This document shows, piece after piece, positions 1-7,560 of a stretch of DNA of 64,000 nt. The stretch comes from Quadrisphaera sp. RL12-1S. GTDB lineage: Bacteria; Actinomycetota; Actinomycetes; Actinomycetales; Quadrisphaeraceae. Where the stretch lies: positions 310,001-374,000 of the forward strand of contig NZ_JACNME010000003.1 of the NCBI RefSeq assembly GCF_014270065.1, written 5' to 3'. How positions within the stretch are numbered: the stretch's first letter is position 1; every line of letters begins with the position of its first letter. Under the pieces are notes generated by a model. It did no database searches. It was given only the letters and a program-made list of their open reading frames with translations, and was not told where the DNA came from. Position numbers and translations under genes: made by a program.

Positions 1-91
1 CCGTGCGCAGCATGTCGCCGGGGGTCTCGAAGCCGCGGGGCCGCTTGCCCGTCGACGGCGCGGGGCTCGGTGCCGCCACGTGCTCGCTCAC
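1..91 (-). CDS. N-terminal fragment of a DUF4245-like protein, cut by the window edge
   Basis: Only the first 30 codons are present, read leftward from a GTG at 91. They give a short polar tail followed by RPRGFETPGDMLR. This resembles the start of actinobacterial DUF4245 membrane proteins, where a basic stretch and a DM(V/L)R motif precede one transmembrane helix. In M. tuberculosis a protein of this family (Rv1100) lies next to glpX and fumarase, and fumarase is 2 kb away here. The helix and the C-terminal domain lie outside the window, so the assignment rests on a short motif plus context. Function of the family is unknown. Confidence 0.45.
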   Translation of the reverse strand, partial: MSEHVAAPSPAPSTGKRPRGFETPGDMLRT

Positions 92-192
92 GCTCCCATG
101 GTCGCACTCGGCGCGGAGGGGCCTCGGTGCTCAGCCGCTACAGTCCGCTCCCAGCGCTCGCAGGTGCGGGTGCCGGACAGGAGGGTCACCCC

Positions 193-1122
193 GTGAGCTC
201 GGTGCTCGTGATCGGCGAGGCGCTGGTCGACGTCGTCCACTCCTCGGACGGCGGGGTCCAGGAGTACCCGGGCGGCAGCCCGCTCAACGTCGCCATCGGC
301 CTGTCGCGGCTGGGCCGGTCCACGCAGCTGCTGGCGCACCTCGGCGACGACGCGCGCGGTGAGGCGGTGCTGGCGCACCTGCGGGCCTCCGGCGTGGAGG
401 TGGTCGAGGGCACCGTGCGCCCCGGCAGCACCTCCACCGCGCAGGCGACGCTGGCCGCCGACGGCTCGGCCTCCTACGTGTTCGACCTCACGTGGGAGCT
501 TCCCGAGGGCCCCGCGCTCGACGCCGCGCTGCCGCAGGACCCCGCGGCCGTGCACACGGGCTCCATCGGCTCCTGGTACGAGCCCGGCGCGGGGGCGGTG
601 AGCCGGCTGCTGCAGCGCTACCGCGCCACGGCCACCACCTCGTTCGACCCGAACGTGCGCCCGTCGCTCATGGCCGACCCGGCGCTGGTGCGGGAGCGCA
701 TCGACGCGCTGGTGGGGCACTGCGACGTGGTGAAGCTGTCCGACGAGGACGCCGAGTGGCTCCAGCCCGGTGGTGACCACGAGGCGCTGCTGGCGTCCTG
801 GCTGGAGCGCGGCGCGTCCCTGGCCGTCATGACGCGCGGCGCGCAGGGCCTCGTGGCCGTGGCCCGCAGCGGCCGCGCCGAGGTGCGCGCGCAGCGGGTG
901 CAGGTGGCGGACACCGTCGGTGCCGGCGACTCGGTGATGGCGGCGCTCATCGACGGCCTGGCCGAGCACGACCTGCTGGGCGCCGACCGGCGCGACGCGC
1001 TGCGCGCGATCTCCACCGACGACGTGCAGACGCTGCTCGCGCACGCCGCGCGCGTCGGGGCGATCACCGTCTCGCGCCCGGGCGCCGACCCGCCGTGGCG
1101 CCGCGAGCTGCTCGGCGTCTGA
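193..1122 (+). CDS. PfkB-family carbohydrate kinase (fructokinase-like)
   Basis: A 309-residue ribokinase/PfkB-family sugar kinase that should phosphorylate a free sugar, probably fructose, in the cytoplasm with ATP. The N-terminus has the VIGEALVDVV strand and the sugar-binding GGSPLNVAIGLSRLG motif. The C-terminal signature DTVGAGDS supplies the GAGD anion hole with catalytic Asp246. I chose GTG 193 because GGAGG lies about 8 bases upstream and the family motif begins four residues in. A TACAGT -10-like box at 139-144 gives a plausible promoter. The exact sugar cannot be read from sequence. A hairpin at 1146-1183 ends the unit. Confidence 0.85.
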   Translation: MSSVLVIGEALVDVVHSSDGGVQEYPGGSPLNVAIGLSRLGRSTQLLAHLGDDARGEAVLAHLRASGVEVVEGTVRPGSTSTAQATLAADGSASYVFDLTWELPEGPALDAALPQDPAAVHTGSIGSWYEPGAGAVSRLLQRYRATATTSFDPNVRPSLMADPALVRERIDALVGHCDVVKLSDEDAEWLQPGGDHEALLASWLERGASLAVMTRGAQGLVAVARSGRAEVRAQRVQVADTVGAGDSVMAALIDGLAEHDLLGADRRDALRAISTDDVQTLLAHAARVGAITVSRPGADPPWRRELLGV

Positions 1123-1145
1123 GGACGACGGCGGCGCAGGGCCGC

Positions 1146-1183
1146 ACCAGGGGCGTCCGTCGGTCACGACGGGCGCCCCTGGT
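1146..1183. terminator. Hairpin between sugar kinase and carbonic anhydrase genes
   Basis: Two 16-base arms (1146-1161 and 1168-1183) pair with a single mismatch around a 6-base loop. The hairpin sits 24 bases after the kinase stop, with no T-run, as is usual for GC-rich actinobacterial terminators. Confidence 0.65.
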
Positions 1184-1191
1184 CGCACCTG

Positions 1192-1893
1192 GTGCATCAT
1201 GCGGCCGTGCCCGTGCTGCCCCCCTCCGTGCGCCCCGACAGCCCGCCGCCCTCCGCGGGGCGGCCCTCCACCCCCGCGCAGGCGTGGACCGCCCTCGCCG
1301 AGGGCAACGAGCGGTTCGCGGTGGAGCGCAGCTCCGGCGCCGGCAGCGCCTCGCGCCGCGCCGAGCTGGTCACCGAGCAGCGGCCGTTCGCGCTGGTGGT
1401 GGGCTGCTCCGACTCGCGGGTCCCCGCGGAGTTCGTCTTCGACGCCGACCTGGGCGACCTGTTCGTGGTCCGCACGGCCGGGCACGTGGTGGACGCGGCC
1501 GTGCTGGGCTCGGTGGAGTACGGCGTGGAGGTGCTGGGCGTGCCGCTCGTCGTCGTCCTCGGCCACGAGCGGTGCGGCGCGGTGGCGGCGGCCCTCGACG
1601 CGCTGGACGGCGGGTCGGTGCCCGGCGGGTACGTGCGCGACATCGTGGAGCGCGTGGCCCCGAGCATCCTCGTGGCGCGCCAGGGCCGCGCTCGCGACGA
1701 CGACCCGGCCGCCGAGGCCGCCATCGTCGGCGCCTCGCACGTGCGCGCCACCGCGAGCCTGCTGTCGGAGCGCTCCGCGGTGCTGTCGCGGGCGGTGGCC
1801 GAGGGCCGCGCCGCCGTGGTCGGGGCGGCCTACGAGCTGGCCACCGGCCGGGTGAGCCTGCTCGAGGGCGCTGACGCCGTCTCCGCCTCCTGA
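1192..1893 (+). CDS. Beta-class carbonic anhydrase
   Basis: Interconverts CO2 and bicarbonate in the cytoplasm. From GTG 1192 the protein has 233 residues. It carries the CSDSRVPAE motif (Cys72 zinc ligand, Asp74-Arg76 dyad) and HERCG (His125 and Cys128, the other zinc ligands), so all key beta-class residues are present. The start is uncertain: GTG 1207 and 1213 are also in frame, none has a clear Shine-Dalgarno sequence, and a CATCAT box six bases before 1207 would suit leaderless translation there. Bicarbonate supply beside fumarase fits central carbon metabolism, but no operon link is shown. Confidence 0.9.
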   Translation: MHHAAVPVLPPSVRPDSPPPSAGRPSTPAQAWTALAEGNERFAVERSSGAGSASRRAELVTEQRPFALVVGCSDSRVPAEFVFDADLGDLFVVRTAGHVVDAAVLGSVEYGVEVLGVPLVVVLGHERCGAVAAALDALDGGSVPGGYVRDIVERVAPSILVARQGRARDDDPAAEAAIVGASHVRATASLLSERSAVLSRAVAEGRAAVVGAAYELATGRVSLLEGADAVSAS

Positions 1894-1898
1894 CCAGC

Positions 1899-1915
1899 GC
1901 GCCCCGCGGGGGCGC
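1899..1915 (+). terminator. Short GC hairpin after carbonic anhydrase
   Basis: Perfect 7-bp arms GCGCCCC and GGGGCGC around a 3-base loop, five bases after the stop codon. Small and without a T-run, so only a plausible terminator. Confidence 0.4.
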
Positions 1916-1941
1916 AGCGCGCGCAGCCGCGCCGGGAGCCG

Positions 1942-1972
1942 CTGACGGCACCCGGCGCGGCTCTGCGACGAT
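1942..1972 (+). promoter_or_regulatory. Candidate leaderless promoter of fumarase
   Basis: CTGACG (1942-1947) and GACGAT (1967-1972) are spaced by 19 bases. The -10 box ends exactly seven bases before ATG 1980, and no Shine-Dalgarno sequence precedes that ATG. The -35 box lies in the loop of a perfect 12-bp inverted repeat (1925-1936, 1951-1962). Confidence 0.4.
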
Positions 1973-1979
1973 CGGTGCC

Positions 1980-3404
1980 ATGGCTGACGAGAAGGTCACG
2001 CAGGACGGCGCGGAGTACCGCATCGAGCACGACACCATGGGCGAGGTCCGCGTCCCCGCGGCCGCCCTGTGGCGCGCGCAGACGCAGCGCGCGGTCGAGA
2101 ACTTCCCCATCAGCGGCACCCCGCTGGAGCGCAGCCACATCGAGGCGCTCGCGCGGGTGAAGAAGGCCGCGGCCCTGGCCAACGCGGAGCTGGGCGTGCT
2201 CCCGCAGCCGGTGGCCGACGCCATCGCCGCCGCCGCGCAGGAGGTCGCCACCGGCGCCCACGACGACCAGTTCCCGGTGGACGTGTTCCAGACCGGGTCG
2301 GGCACCAGCTCCAACATGAACGCCAACGAGGTCATCGCCACCCTCGCCAGCCGCGCCCTCGGCGAGCCGGTGCACCCCAACGACCACGTCAACGCCTCCC
2401 AGTCCAGCAACGACGTGTTCCCCACGTCGGTGCACGTGGCCGCCACCTCCGCCGTCGTCAACGACCTGGTGCCCGCCCTGGAGGTGCTGGCCGCCTCCCT
2501 GGAGGCGAAGGCCACCGAGTTCGCGTCCGTGGTGAAGTCGGGCCGCACGCACCTCATGGACGCCACCCCGGTGACGCTGGGGCAGGAGTTCGGCGGCTAC
2601 GCCGCGGCGGTCCGCTACGGCGTGGAGCGCCTGCACGCGGTGCTGCCGCGCGTGGCGGAGGTGCCGCTGGGCGGCACCGCCGTCGGCACCGGCATCAACA
2701 CCCCCGCCGGGTTCCCGCAGCGGGTCATCGAGCTGCTCGCGCAGGACACCGGCCTGCCGCTGACCGAGGCGCGCGACCACTTCGAGGCGCAGTCGGCGCG
2801 CGACGGCCTGGTGGAGCTGTCCGGGCAGCTGAAGACCATCGCGGTCTCCCTGACGAAGGTCAACAACGACCTGCGCTGGATGGGCTCCGGCCCCAACACC
2901 GGCCTGGGCGAGCTGCGCATCCCCGACCTGCAGCCCGGCTCTTCGATCATGCCGGGCAAGGTCAACCCGGTCATCAACGAGGCCGTGCTCATGGTGTGCG
3001 CCCGCGTCATCGGCAACGACGCCACGGTCGCGTGGGCCGGCGCGTCCGGCGCCTTCGAGCTCAACGTGCAGATCCCGGTGATGGCCCTGGGCGTGCTCGA
3101 GAGCGCGCGCCTGCTCGCCAACGGCTCCCGCGTGCTGGCCACCAAGGTGGTCGACGGGCTCGAGGCCGACGTGGAGCAGGCCCGCCACTACGCCGAGGCC
3201 TCCCCCTCGATCGTCACCCCGCTCAACCGCGTCATCGGGTACGAGGCGGCGGCGAAGGTCGCCAAGCACGCCGTGGCCCAGGGCGTCACCGTGCGCCAGG
3301 CGGTGCTCGACCTCGGCTTCGTCGAGCGCGGCGAGGTCACCGAGGCCCAGCTCGACACCGCGCTCGACGTCATGTCGATGACGCGCCCGCCCTCGAAGGG
3401 CTGA
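1980..3404 (+). CDS. fumC: Class II fumarate hydratase
   Basis: Reversible hydration of fumarate to malate in the TCA cycle. The protein is 474 residues, normal for the family, and soluble. It carries the fumarase/aspartase signature [11 protein letters not shown] at about 320-330, which includes the catalytic serine loop. It also has [13 protein letters not shown] and the substrate-site segment [16 protein letters not shown], which points to fumarase rather than aspartase. ATG 1980 aligns with the usual N-terminus, and the start seems leaderless. Aspartase is the only realistic alternative. Synteny with phoH, uppS and mca downstream agrees with the fum gene of mycobacteria. Confidence 0.95.
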   Translation: MADEKVTQDGAEYRIEHDTMGEVRVPAAALWRAQTQRAVENFPISGTPLERSHIEALARVKKAAALANAELGVLPQPVADAIAAAAQEVATGAHDDQFPVDVFQTGSGTSSNMNANEVIATLASRALGEPVHPNDHVNASQSSNDVFPTSVHVAATSAVVNDLVPALEVLAASLEAKATEFASVVKSGRTHLMDATPVTLGQEFGGYAAAVRYGVERLHAVLPRVAEVPLGGTAVGTGINTPAGFPQRVIELLAQDTGLPLTEARDHFEAQSARDGLVELSGQLKTIAVSLTKVNNDLRWMGSGPNTGLGELRIPDLQPGSSIMPGKVNPVINEAVLMVCARVIGNDATVAWAGASGAFELNVQIPVMALGVLESARLLANGSRVLATKVVDGLEADVEQARHYAEASPSIVTPLNRVIGYEAAAKVAKHAVAQGVTVRQAVLDLGFVERGEVTEAQLDTALDVMSMTRPPSKG

Positions 3405-3449
3405 GCCGGCCGCGGACGGCGGGCTGGGCCGGGCCCCGCCGGGTCCGGC

Positions 3450-4496
3450 TCAGCTGCCGTCCGGGTACCAGACGGACACCCAGTCCACCTGGACCACCGC
3501 GTCGCGGGTGGTGTCCCAGCCCGGGCGCACGTAACCCTGCAGCACGAGGTGCAGGGGGTCGGTCGGGACGTCGGTGGAGCGCAGGAGCCGCACGCCGTCG
3601 AGGGAGTACGTGACGTCGGTGGCGGTCCAGTCGACCGTGGCGACGTGCCACTGCCCCCACCCCGCGGTGGTCTCCGCGCTGGCGCAGGGCACCTCGGGGT
3701 GGCCCGGGCAGTGGTGGTAGGCGCGCACCCCGCCGTCGAGGGCCCCCTCGGCGAAGTCCACCTCCCCCTGGTTCCACGCGTTGGCGTCGGGCCACAGCAG
3801 GAAGACGGCGTTGTAGCCGCTGGAGGGCGCCTCGCTGCGGAAGCGCACCGAGTAGCGGCCGCCGACGTGGCCGCCCCACCGGCCGTCCACCAGCGGGACG
3901 ATGCCGGAGACCAGCGGCACCCCGCCCTGCGTGCGCCAGCGCATCCGCAGCGCCCCGTCGGAGACCGAGAGCACGTCGTCGCTGTAGGCGCCGACCTTGA
4001 AGGTGTCGGGGAAGCCGTCGTAGGCGTGCCACCGCGCGCCGTAGGCGCTGGAGGAGAAGGAGCCCTCCGGCACGTCGGTGTCGAACCCGTCGGCGAAGAC
4101 CTGGTGCCAGCCGGGCAGGTCGCCCACGGGGAGCGGTGCATCCGCGGCCTGCGCCGAGCCGGCGGTGCTCGTGCGCACCCCGGAGCCGCCCGTGCCCTGC
4201 ACGGCCGCGGTCCACAGGGTGGCCGACGCTCCCGCCGTCCCGCCGGTCCCCTCGGTCGCCTCGGTCGCGTCGGTCCCGGCTGCCGCGGGGGCCGACGACG
4301 ACGACTGCGCGGCCGACGGGGCCGCGCCGCCGGCGGGGCTGCCGACCGCCGGGCCACCGGCCAGGTGGACGAGCGCTCCGGCTGCGCCCAGGGCCACGGC
4401 GCCGGCGACGACCGCCGTCCAGCGCCGCGCACCGCTCGAGAGCGGTCGGGCGCGGCGCAGCCGCGGGGGGCCGCTCTCCTCCGGCGTCGGGGTCAC
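3450..4496 (-). CDS. Secreted GH16-like endo-beta-glucanase
   Basis: A 348-residue exported protein. A basic N-terminus and one hydrophobic helix (about residues 26-50) are followed by an Ala/Ser/Thr linker. A C-terminal beta-jelly-roll of about 220 residues contains the GH16 catalytic motif E245-V-D-F-A-E250, giving both the nucleophile and the acid/base Glu. GH16 enzymes cut beta-1,3/1,4-glucans and related exopolysaccharides, so a role in trimming the polymer made by the neighbouring genes is likely. An upstream GTG at 4526 is in frame but lies inside the 4507-4570 hairpin, so I chose GTG 4496, just past it. The substrate is unknown. Confidence 0.75.
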   Translation of the reverse strand: MTPTPEESGPPRLRRARPLSSGARRWTAVVAGAVALGAAGALVHLAGGPAVGSPAGGAAPSAAQSSSSAPAAAGTDATEATEGTGGTAGASATLWTAAVQGTGGSGVRTSTAGSAQAADAPLPVGDLPGWHQVFADGFDTDVPEGSFSSSAYGARWHAYDGFPDTFKVGAYSDDVLSVSDGALRMRWRTQGGVPLVSGIVPLVDGRWGGHVGGRYSVRFRSEAPSSGYNAVFLLWPDANAWNQGEVDFAEGALDGGVRAYHHCPGHPEVPCASAETTAGWGQWHVATVDWTATDVTYSLDGVRLLRSTDVPTDPLHLVLQGYVRPGWDTTRDAVVQVDWVSVWYPDGS

Positions 4497-4506
4497 ACCA
4501 GTGCTT

Positions 4507-4570
4507 CGGCCCGCCGGCGGGGTCACCCGAGCCCGGGCTGGGCCCTTCGGGTGACCCCGCCGGCGGGCCG
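4507..4570 (-). terminator. Perfect 24-bp inverted repeat between GT2 and GH16 genes
   Basis: Arms 4507-4530 and 4547-4570 are exact reverse complements around a 16-base loop. Placed 19 bases after the GT2 stop on the same strand, it would act as a terminator or an RNA-stabilising hairpin. It runs up to the start of the GH16 gene. Confidence 0.65.
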
Positions 4571-4589
4571 GGGGACGAGAGGGGGCGGG

Positions 4590-5462
4590 TCAGGCCGCGA
4601 CGAGGTCGGTCGAGGCGAGGTCCACCTCGGCGGCGGCCGCGCCGAGGTCGACCGCGGCGCTGCGCGGGGCGGGGACCACAGCGGACACCGCGGCCTCGGC
4701 GGCGGCGACGTCGGCCTGGCGGGCGCGGGAGGCGCGGCGGCGCTCGTCGAAGATCGTGCCCAGCACGCGGAAGCCGTCGCGGAAGGTGTTGAGGTTGCTG
4801 ACCCCGAAGCGGCGCTCGGCCTCGAAGCTGGGCACCTCGGTGATCTTCTTGCCCGCCACGGCCACGCGGACGTTGATCATCGTCTCGATCTCGAAGCCGT
4901 CGCCCCACTGCGCCGCCGTGGTGCCGTGGGCGGTGGGCAGCGCGAACGCGGCCACGCAGTCGCGCCGGAAGGCGTTGTAGCCGTAGCAGAGGTCGCTGTA
5001 GCGGGAGCGGAACAGCACGTTGGTCAGGGCGTTGAGGCCCCAGTTGCCGGCACGGCGCAGGGCGGTGATGTCGTCGCTGCCGCCACCGGCGGTGAAGCGG
5101 GAGCCCTTCGCGTAGTCGGCACCGGCGTCCAGCGCGGCCGTGAAGTCGAGGATCTCGGCCGGGTCCATCGACCCGTCGGCGTCGATCATGACGATGTAGT
5201 CACCGGTGGCGGCCTCGAACCCGGCGGCCAGGGCGTTGCCCTTGCCCTTGCGGGTCTGGCGCACCACCACGCAGTCGGGGCGGACGGCGAGGGCCGCCTC
5301 GACGGTGCCGTCCACGCTGTTCGCGTCCACCAGGACCACCTCGGTGACCTGCTCCGGCAGGCGCTCGAGCACCCAGCCGACGTTGCGGGCCTCGTTCTTC
5401 GTCGGGATGACCACGGAGACGGTGGCGGTGGTGGCGGTGGTGGCGGCGGTGGTGGTGCTCAT
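4590..5462 (-). CDS. GT2 glycosyltransferase, polyprenol-phosphate mannose/glucose synthase-like
   Basis: A 290-residue GT-A fold enzyme. SVVIPTKNEARN (about 16-27) begins the nucleotide-binding domain, and D94-A-D96 is the metal-binding DXD. The layout matches dolichyl/undecaprenyl-phosphate sugar synthases, which move a sugar from NDP-sugar to a lipid carrier at the inner membrane face. No membrane segment is evident, so it is of the soluble or peripheral type. ATG 5462 fits the family start; the longer open frame upstream lacks similarity and spans the leader hairpin at 5517-5552. It begins the exopolysaccharide block read leftward. Donor and acceptor are unknown. Confidence 0.8.
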   Translation of the reverse strand: MSTTTAATTATTATVSVVIPTKNEARNVGWVLERLPEQVTEVVLVDANSVDGTVEAALAVRPDCVVVRQTRKGKGNALAAGFEAATGDYIVMIDADGSMDPAEILDFTAALDAGADYAKGSRFTAGGGSDDITALRRAGNWGLNALTNVLFRSRYSDLCYGYNAFRRDCVAAFALPTAHGTTAAQWGDGFEIETMINVRVAVAGKKITEVPSFEAERRFGVSNLNTFRDGFRVLGTIFDERRRASRARQADVAAAEAAVSAVVPAPRSAAVDLGAAAAEVDLASTDLVAA

Positions 5463-5801
5463 CGGTGACCCCCAGGACGTGCAGTTCCCCTCGGGTTCGG
5501 TTTCGCCACTCGCTCCCCCGATCCGCACGCGGCGACCAGTCCGCGGATCGGGATCCTCGCGTCTCCCGGCGGCCTCGTCGGCCGCTGGGTGAACACTCTC
5601 AGTGACGAACCGGTGGTCACAATGCGTGATGGAGAAGGTCACCCGGTCAGAGCAGAGGGTCACCAGACGTCGACGCAGAGGAGCCATGCCGCCGCCATCG
5701 GGGGCTGGCGCCGGCCGTACCGGCGACACAGGTGACGCAGCGTCAGGTGGAGGGCACAGCCGAGGGTGACCACGTGGTCCGCGGTGATCTCGCGGCCCGT
5801 C
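5463..5801. other. Leader and promoter region of the GT2 gene; no gene seen
   Basis: About 340 bases without a credible coding frame. It holds the leader hairpin at 5517-5552, an AT-richer stretch around 5590-5640 that could carry the GT2 promoter on the minus strand, and several copies of GGTGACC/GGTCACC (near 5636, 5657 and 5765). A quasi-palindrome GTGAC-N9-GTCAC lies near 5600-5620. Confidence 0.5.
5517..5552 (-). promoter_or_regulatory. 10-bp hairpin in the GT2 mRNA leader
   Basis: CCCGATCCGC (5517-5526) and GCGGATCGGG (5543-5552) are perfect complements, 55 bases before the GT2 start on the transcript. It may be an attenuator or a stabilising stem; no known riboswitch core is recognisable. 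Confidence 0.4.
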
Positions 5802-5856
5802 AGCGGTCGGCCAGCGGTCGGCCAGCGGCCGCTCAGCGGCCGGTCAGCGGTCGGAC
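5802..5856. repeat. Five tandem 11-bp repeats spanning the flippase stop codon
   Basis: Five consecutive 11-base units, two of them exactly AGCGGTCGGCC and the other three diverging by one to three bases. The array straddles the flippase stop (complement of 5844-5846). Because 11 is not a multiple of 3, gain or loss of units would alter the protein end. Confidence 0.8.
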
Positions 5857-7331
5857 GGGGCCAGCTGGCCGTCCGTGCCGCGCTGGGCGCGGCGCAGGGC
5901 CACCCACAGCCACGGCAGGCACGCGAGCGCGGCGGCGGTGCGGGCCACGACCCAGGCGGGGTCCTGCGGCAGGGCCGTGGTGGCCAGGGCGGCCGCCGTG
6001 CACGCGGCGACGAGCAGCCAGGTGGACAGCGGTGTGCGCGGCAGCGCGACGCGCCGCGGGAGCAGGACGCGCTGCACGAGGGCCTGCACGCTGAAGGCCA
6101 CCACGGTGGCCGCGGCGGCCCCCGCCAGCCCCCAGCGGGACACCACGGCCAGGTTGACGGCGGTGTTGACCACCGCGGCCAGCACCGCGGCCACGGCCAG
6201 CGGCCGGCTGCGGCGCACGGTGATGAGGGCCCTGGTGGTGGCCAGGGAGACGATGACGGGCAGCCCGGACAGGACCACGAGCGCCACGACCAGCAGGAGC
6301 CCCTCGGGCTCGAAGCTGGACGGCGCGAGGACGCGCAGCGCCAGCGGTGCTCCCAGCACCACGCCCAGGACGACCGGTGCGAAGAACCGCAGCAGGTGGT
6401 CGCGGCTGGCCGCGATGAGGGCCCACCGGCGCCGCTCGTCGCGCACCCCGGCGATCCGGGCCGCCCAGGCCTGGTCCAGGAGCACCGCGAGGGTCACGGC
6501 GAGGTAGCCGACGGTGTACGCCACCTGGTAGCGGCCGACCTCGGCGGAGCCCAGGAGCCGCTGCACCACGAGGCGGTCGCCGGCGTTGAGGACGAAGCCG
6601 GACAGGCCGCTGAGCATGAGCGGCAGGCCCATGACCACGGCGGAGCGCACGAGCCGGTGGTCGGCGACGCCGCGCAGGTCCGGGCGCACGGCCACCAGCC
6701 CGACCACCAGGGCCACCGCCTGCCCCACCACCACGCCCCAGGCGTACGACTGCGCGCTGCGCTCCAGCAGCAGCACCGCCGCCAGCCCCGCGGCCTGGCT
6801 GCCGAGCGTGGAGGTGACGCTGGCCGCGGTGAACGCGCGGAGGCGGTCCTGGGCGTTGAGCAGCGCGAGCACGAGGGAGGTCGCCGCCGTCGGGGCGGTC
6901 CACAGGACGGTGGCCAGCACCAGCGAGGTCGCGCTGCCGAAGCCGAGGGCGGGCGCCCACAGGGGTGCGGTGAGCCCGCTGAGCACGGCGGTGGTGGCCG
7001 ACAGCACCAAGCCCGCCCCCACGAGGCGCCGCGCGCCGCGGTCGTGGCCGTCCTCGGCGCGCTGGACCACCAGCGTCTGGTCGAGACCGGCGGTGGACAG
7101 CACCGCCAGGACCTGGTGGACGGCCAGGGCGCTGGCCATCAGTCCCAGCCCGGCGGGGCCCAGCAGGTGCGCCAGCAGGGGCGAGACGACGGCGGCGCTC
7201 ACCAGCGGCAGCGCGGCCACCAGGGCGTAGACGGCGCCCCTGCCGAACAGGTCGGGGCGCTGCGAGGGAGCCGCCGGTGCGGCGCCGGTGCCGGGGGCGG
7301 GCGGGCTGGCCGGCTCGACGACGGCGCTCAC
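5844..7331 (-). CDS. Polysaccharide flippase (Wzx/MurJ-like, MOP superfamily)
   Basis: A 495-residue protein with about 12-14 hydrophobic helices, spaced as in the polysaccharide-transport branch of the MOP superfamily. It should flip lipid-linked oligosaccharide across the membrane. I chose GTG 7331, ten bases after the stop of the small membrane gene, instead of a longer frame with a Trp-rich non-membrane leader. The last residues are encoded by an 11-bp tandem repeat. A second flippase lies at 60933, so the two loci may carry different repeat units. Confidence 0.8.
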   Translation of the reverse strand: MSAVVEPASPPAPGTGAAPAAPSQRPDLFGRGAVYALVAALPLVSAAVVSPLLAHLLGPAGLGLMASALAVHQVLAVLSTAGLDQTLVVQRAEDGHDRGARRLVGAGLVLSATTAVLSGLTAPLWAPALGFGSATSLVLATVLWTAPTAATSLVLALLNAQDRLRAFTAASVTSTLGSQAAGLAAVLLLERSAQSYAWGVVVGQAVALVVGLVAVRPDLRGVADHRLVRSAVVMGLPLMLSGLSGFVLNAGDRLVVQRLLGSAEVGRYQVAYTVGYLAVTLAVLLDQAWAARIAGVRDERRRWALIAASRDHLLRFFAPVVLGVVLGAPLALRVLAPSSFEPEGLLLVVALVVLSGLPVIVSLATTRALITVRRSRPLAVAAVLAAVVNTAVNLAVVSRWGLAGAAAATVVAFSVQALVQRVLLPRRVALPRTPLSTWLLVAACTAAALATTALPQDPAWVVARTAAALACLPWLWVALRRAQRGTDGQLAPSDR

Positions 7332-7341
7332 CGGGCGGTGC

Positions 7342-7560
7342 TCACGAGACGGCCGCCAGGAGGCGCACCAGCGTGGCCACCACGGCCACGGCCGCGGCAC
7401 CCGCGAGCGCCAGACCGAGCCCGCCGGGGCGGGAGGAGGTGGCGCCCCGGGACGTGCGCAGCTCGCGCAGCACCGAGGTGGTCACCACCAGGACCGCGGC
7501 CAGGCCCAGGGCGACCACGCTGACAGCGGTGCTGGGGCCGACGAGGGAGTGCAGGGTCAC
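7342..7560 (-). CDS. Small two-helix membrane protein in the polysaccharide operon
   Basis: 72 residues with two hydrophobic segments (about 10-30 and 50-68) joined by a basic loop, LRELRTSRGATSSRPGG. The GTG start at 7560 has GGAGG six bases upstream and overlaps the preceding stop as GTGA; its own stop is ten bases before the flippase start. Tight coupling on both sides suggests an accessory subunit of the export or polymerisation step. I do not recognise a family. Confidence 0.65.
   Translation of the reverse strand: MTLHSLVGPSTAVSVVALGLAAVLVVTTSVLRELRTSRGATSSRPGGLGLALAGAAAVAVVATLVRLLAAVS

Noticed and set aside
88-1740. A 550-codon open frame on the minus strand opposite the sugar kinase and carbonic anhydrase genes
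   Set aside because: Arg/His/Gly-rich low-complexity translation typical of antisense frames in very GC-rich DNA; the plus-strand genes carry full family motifs.
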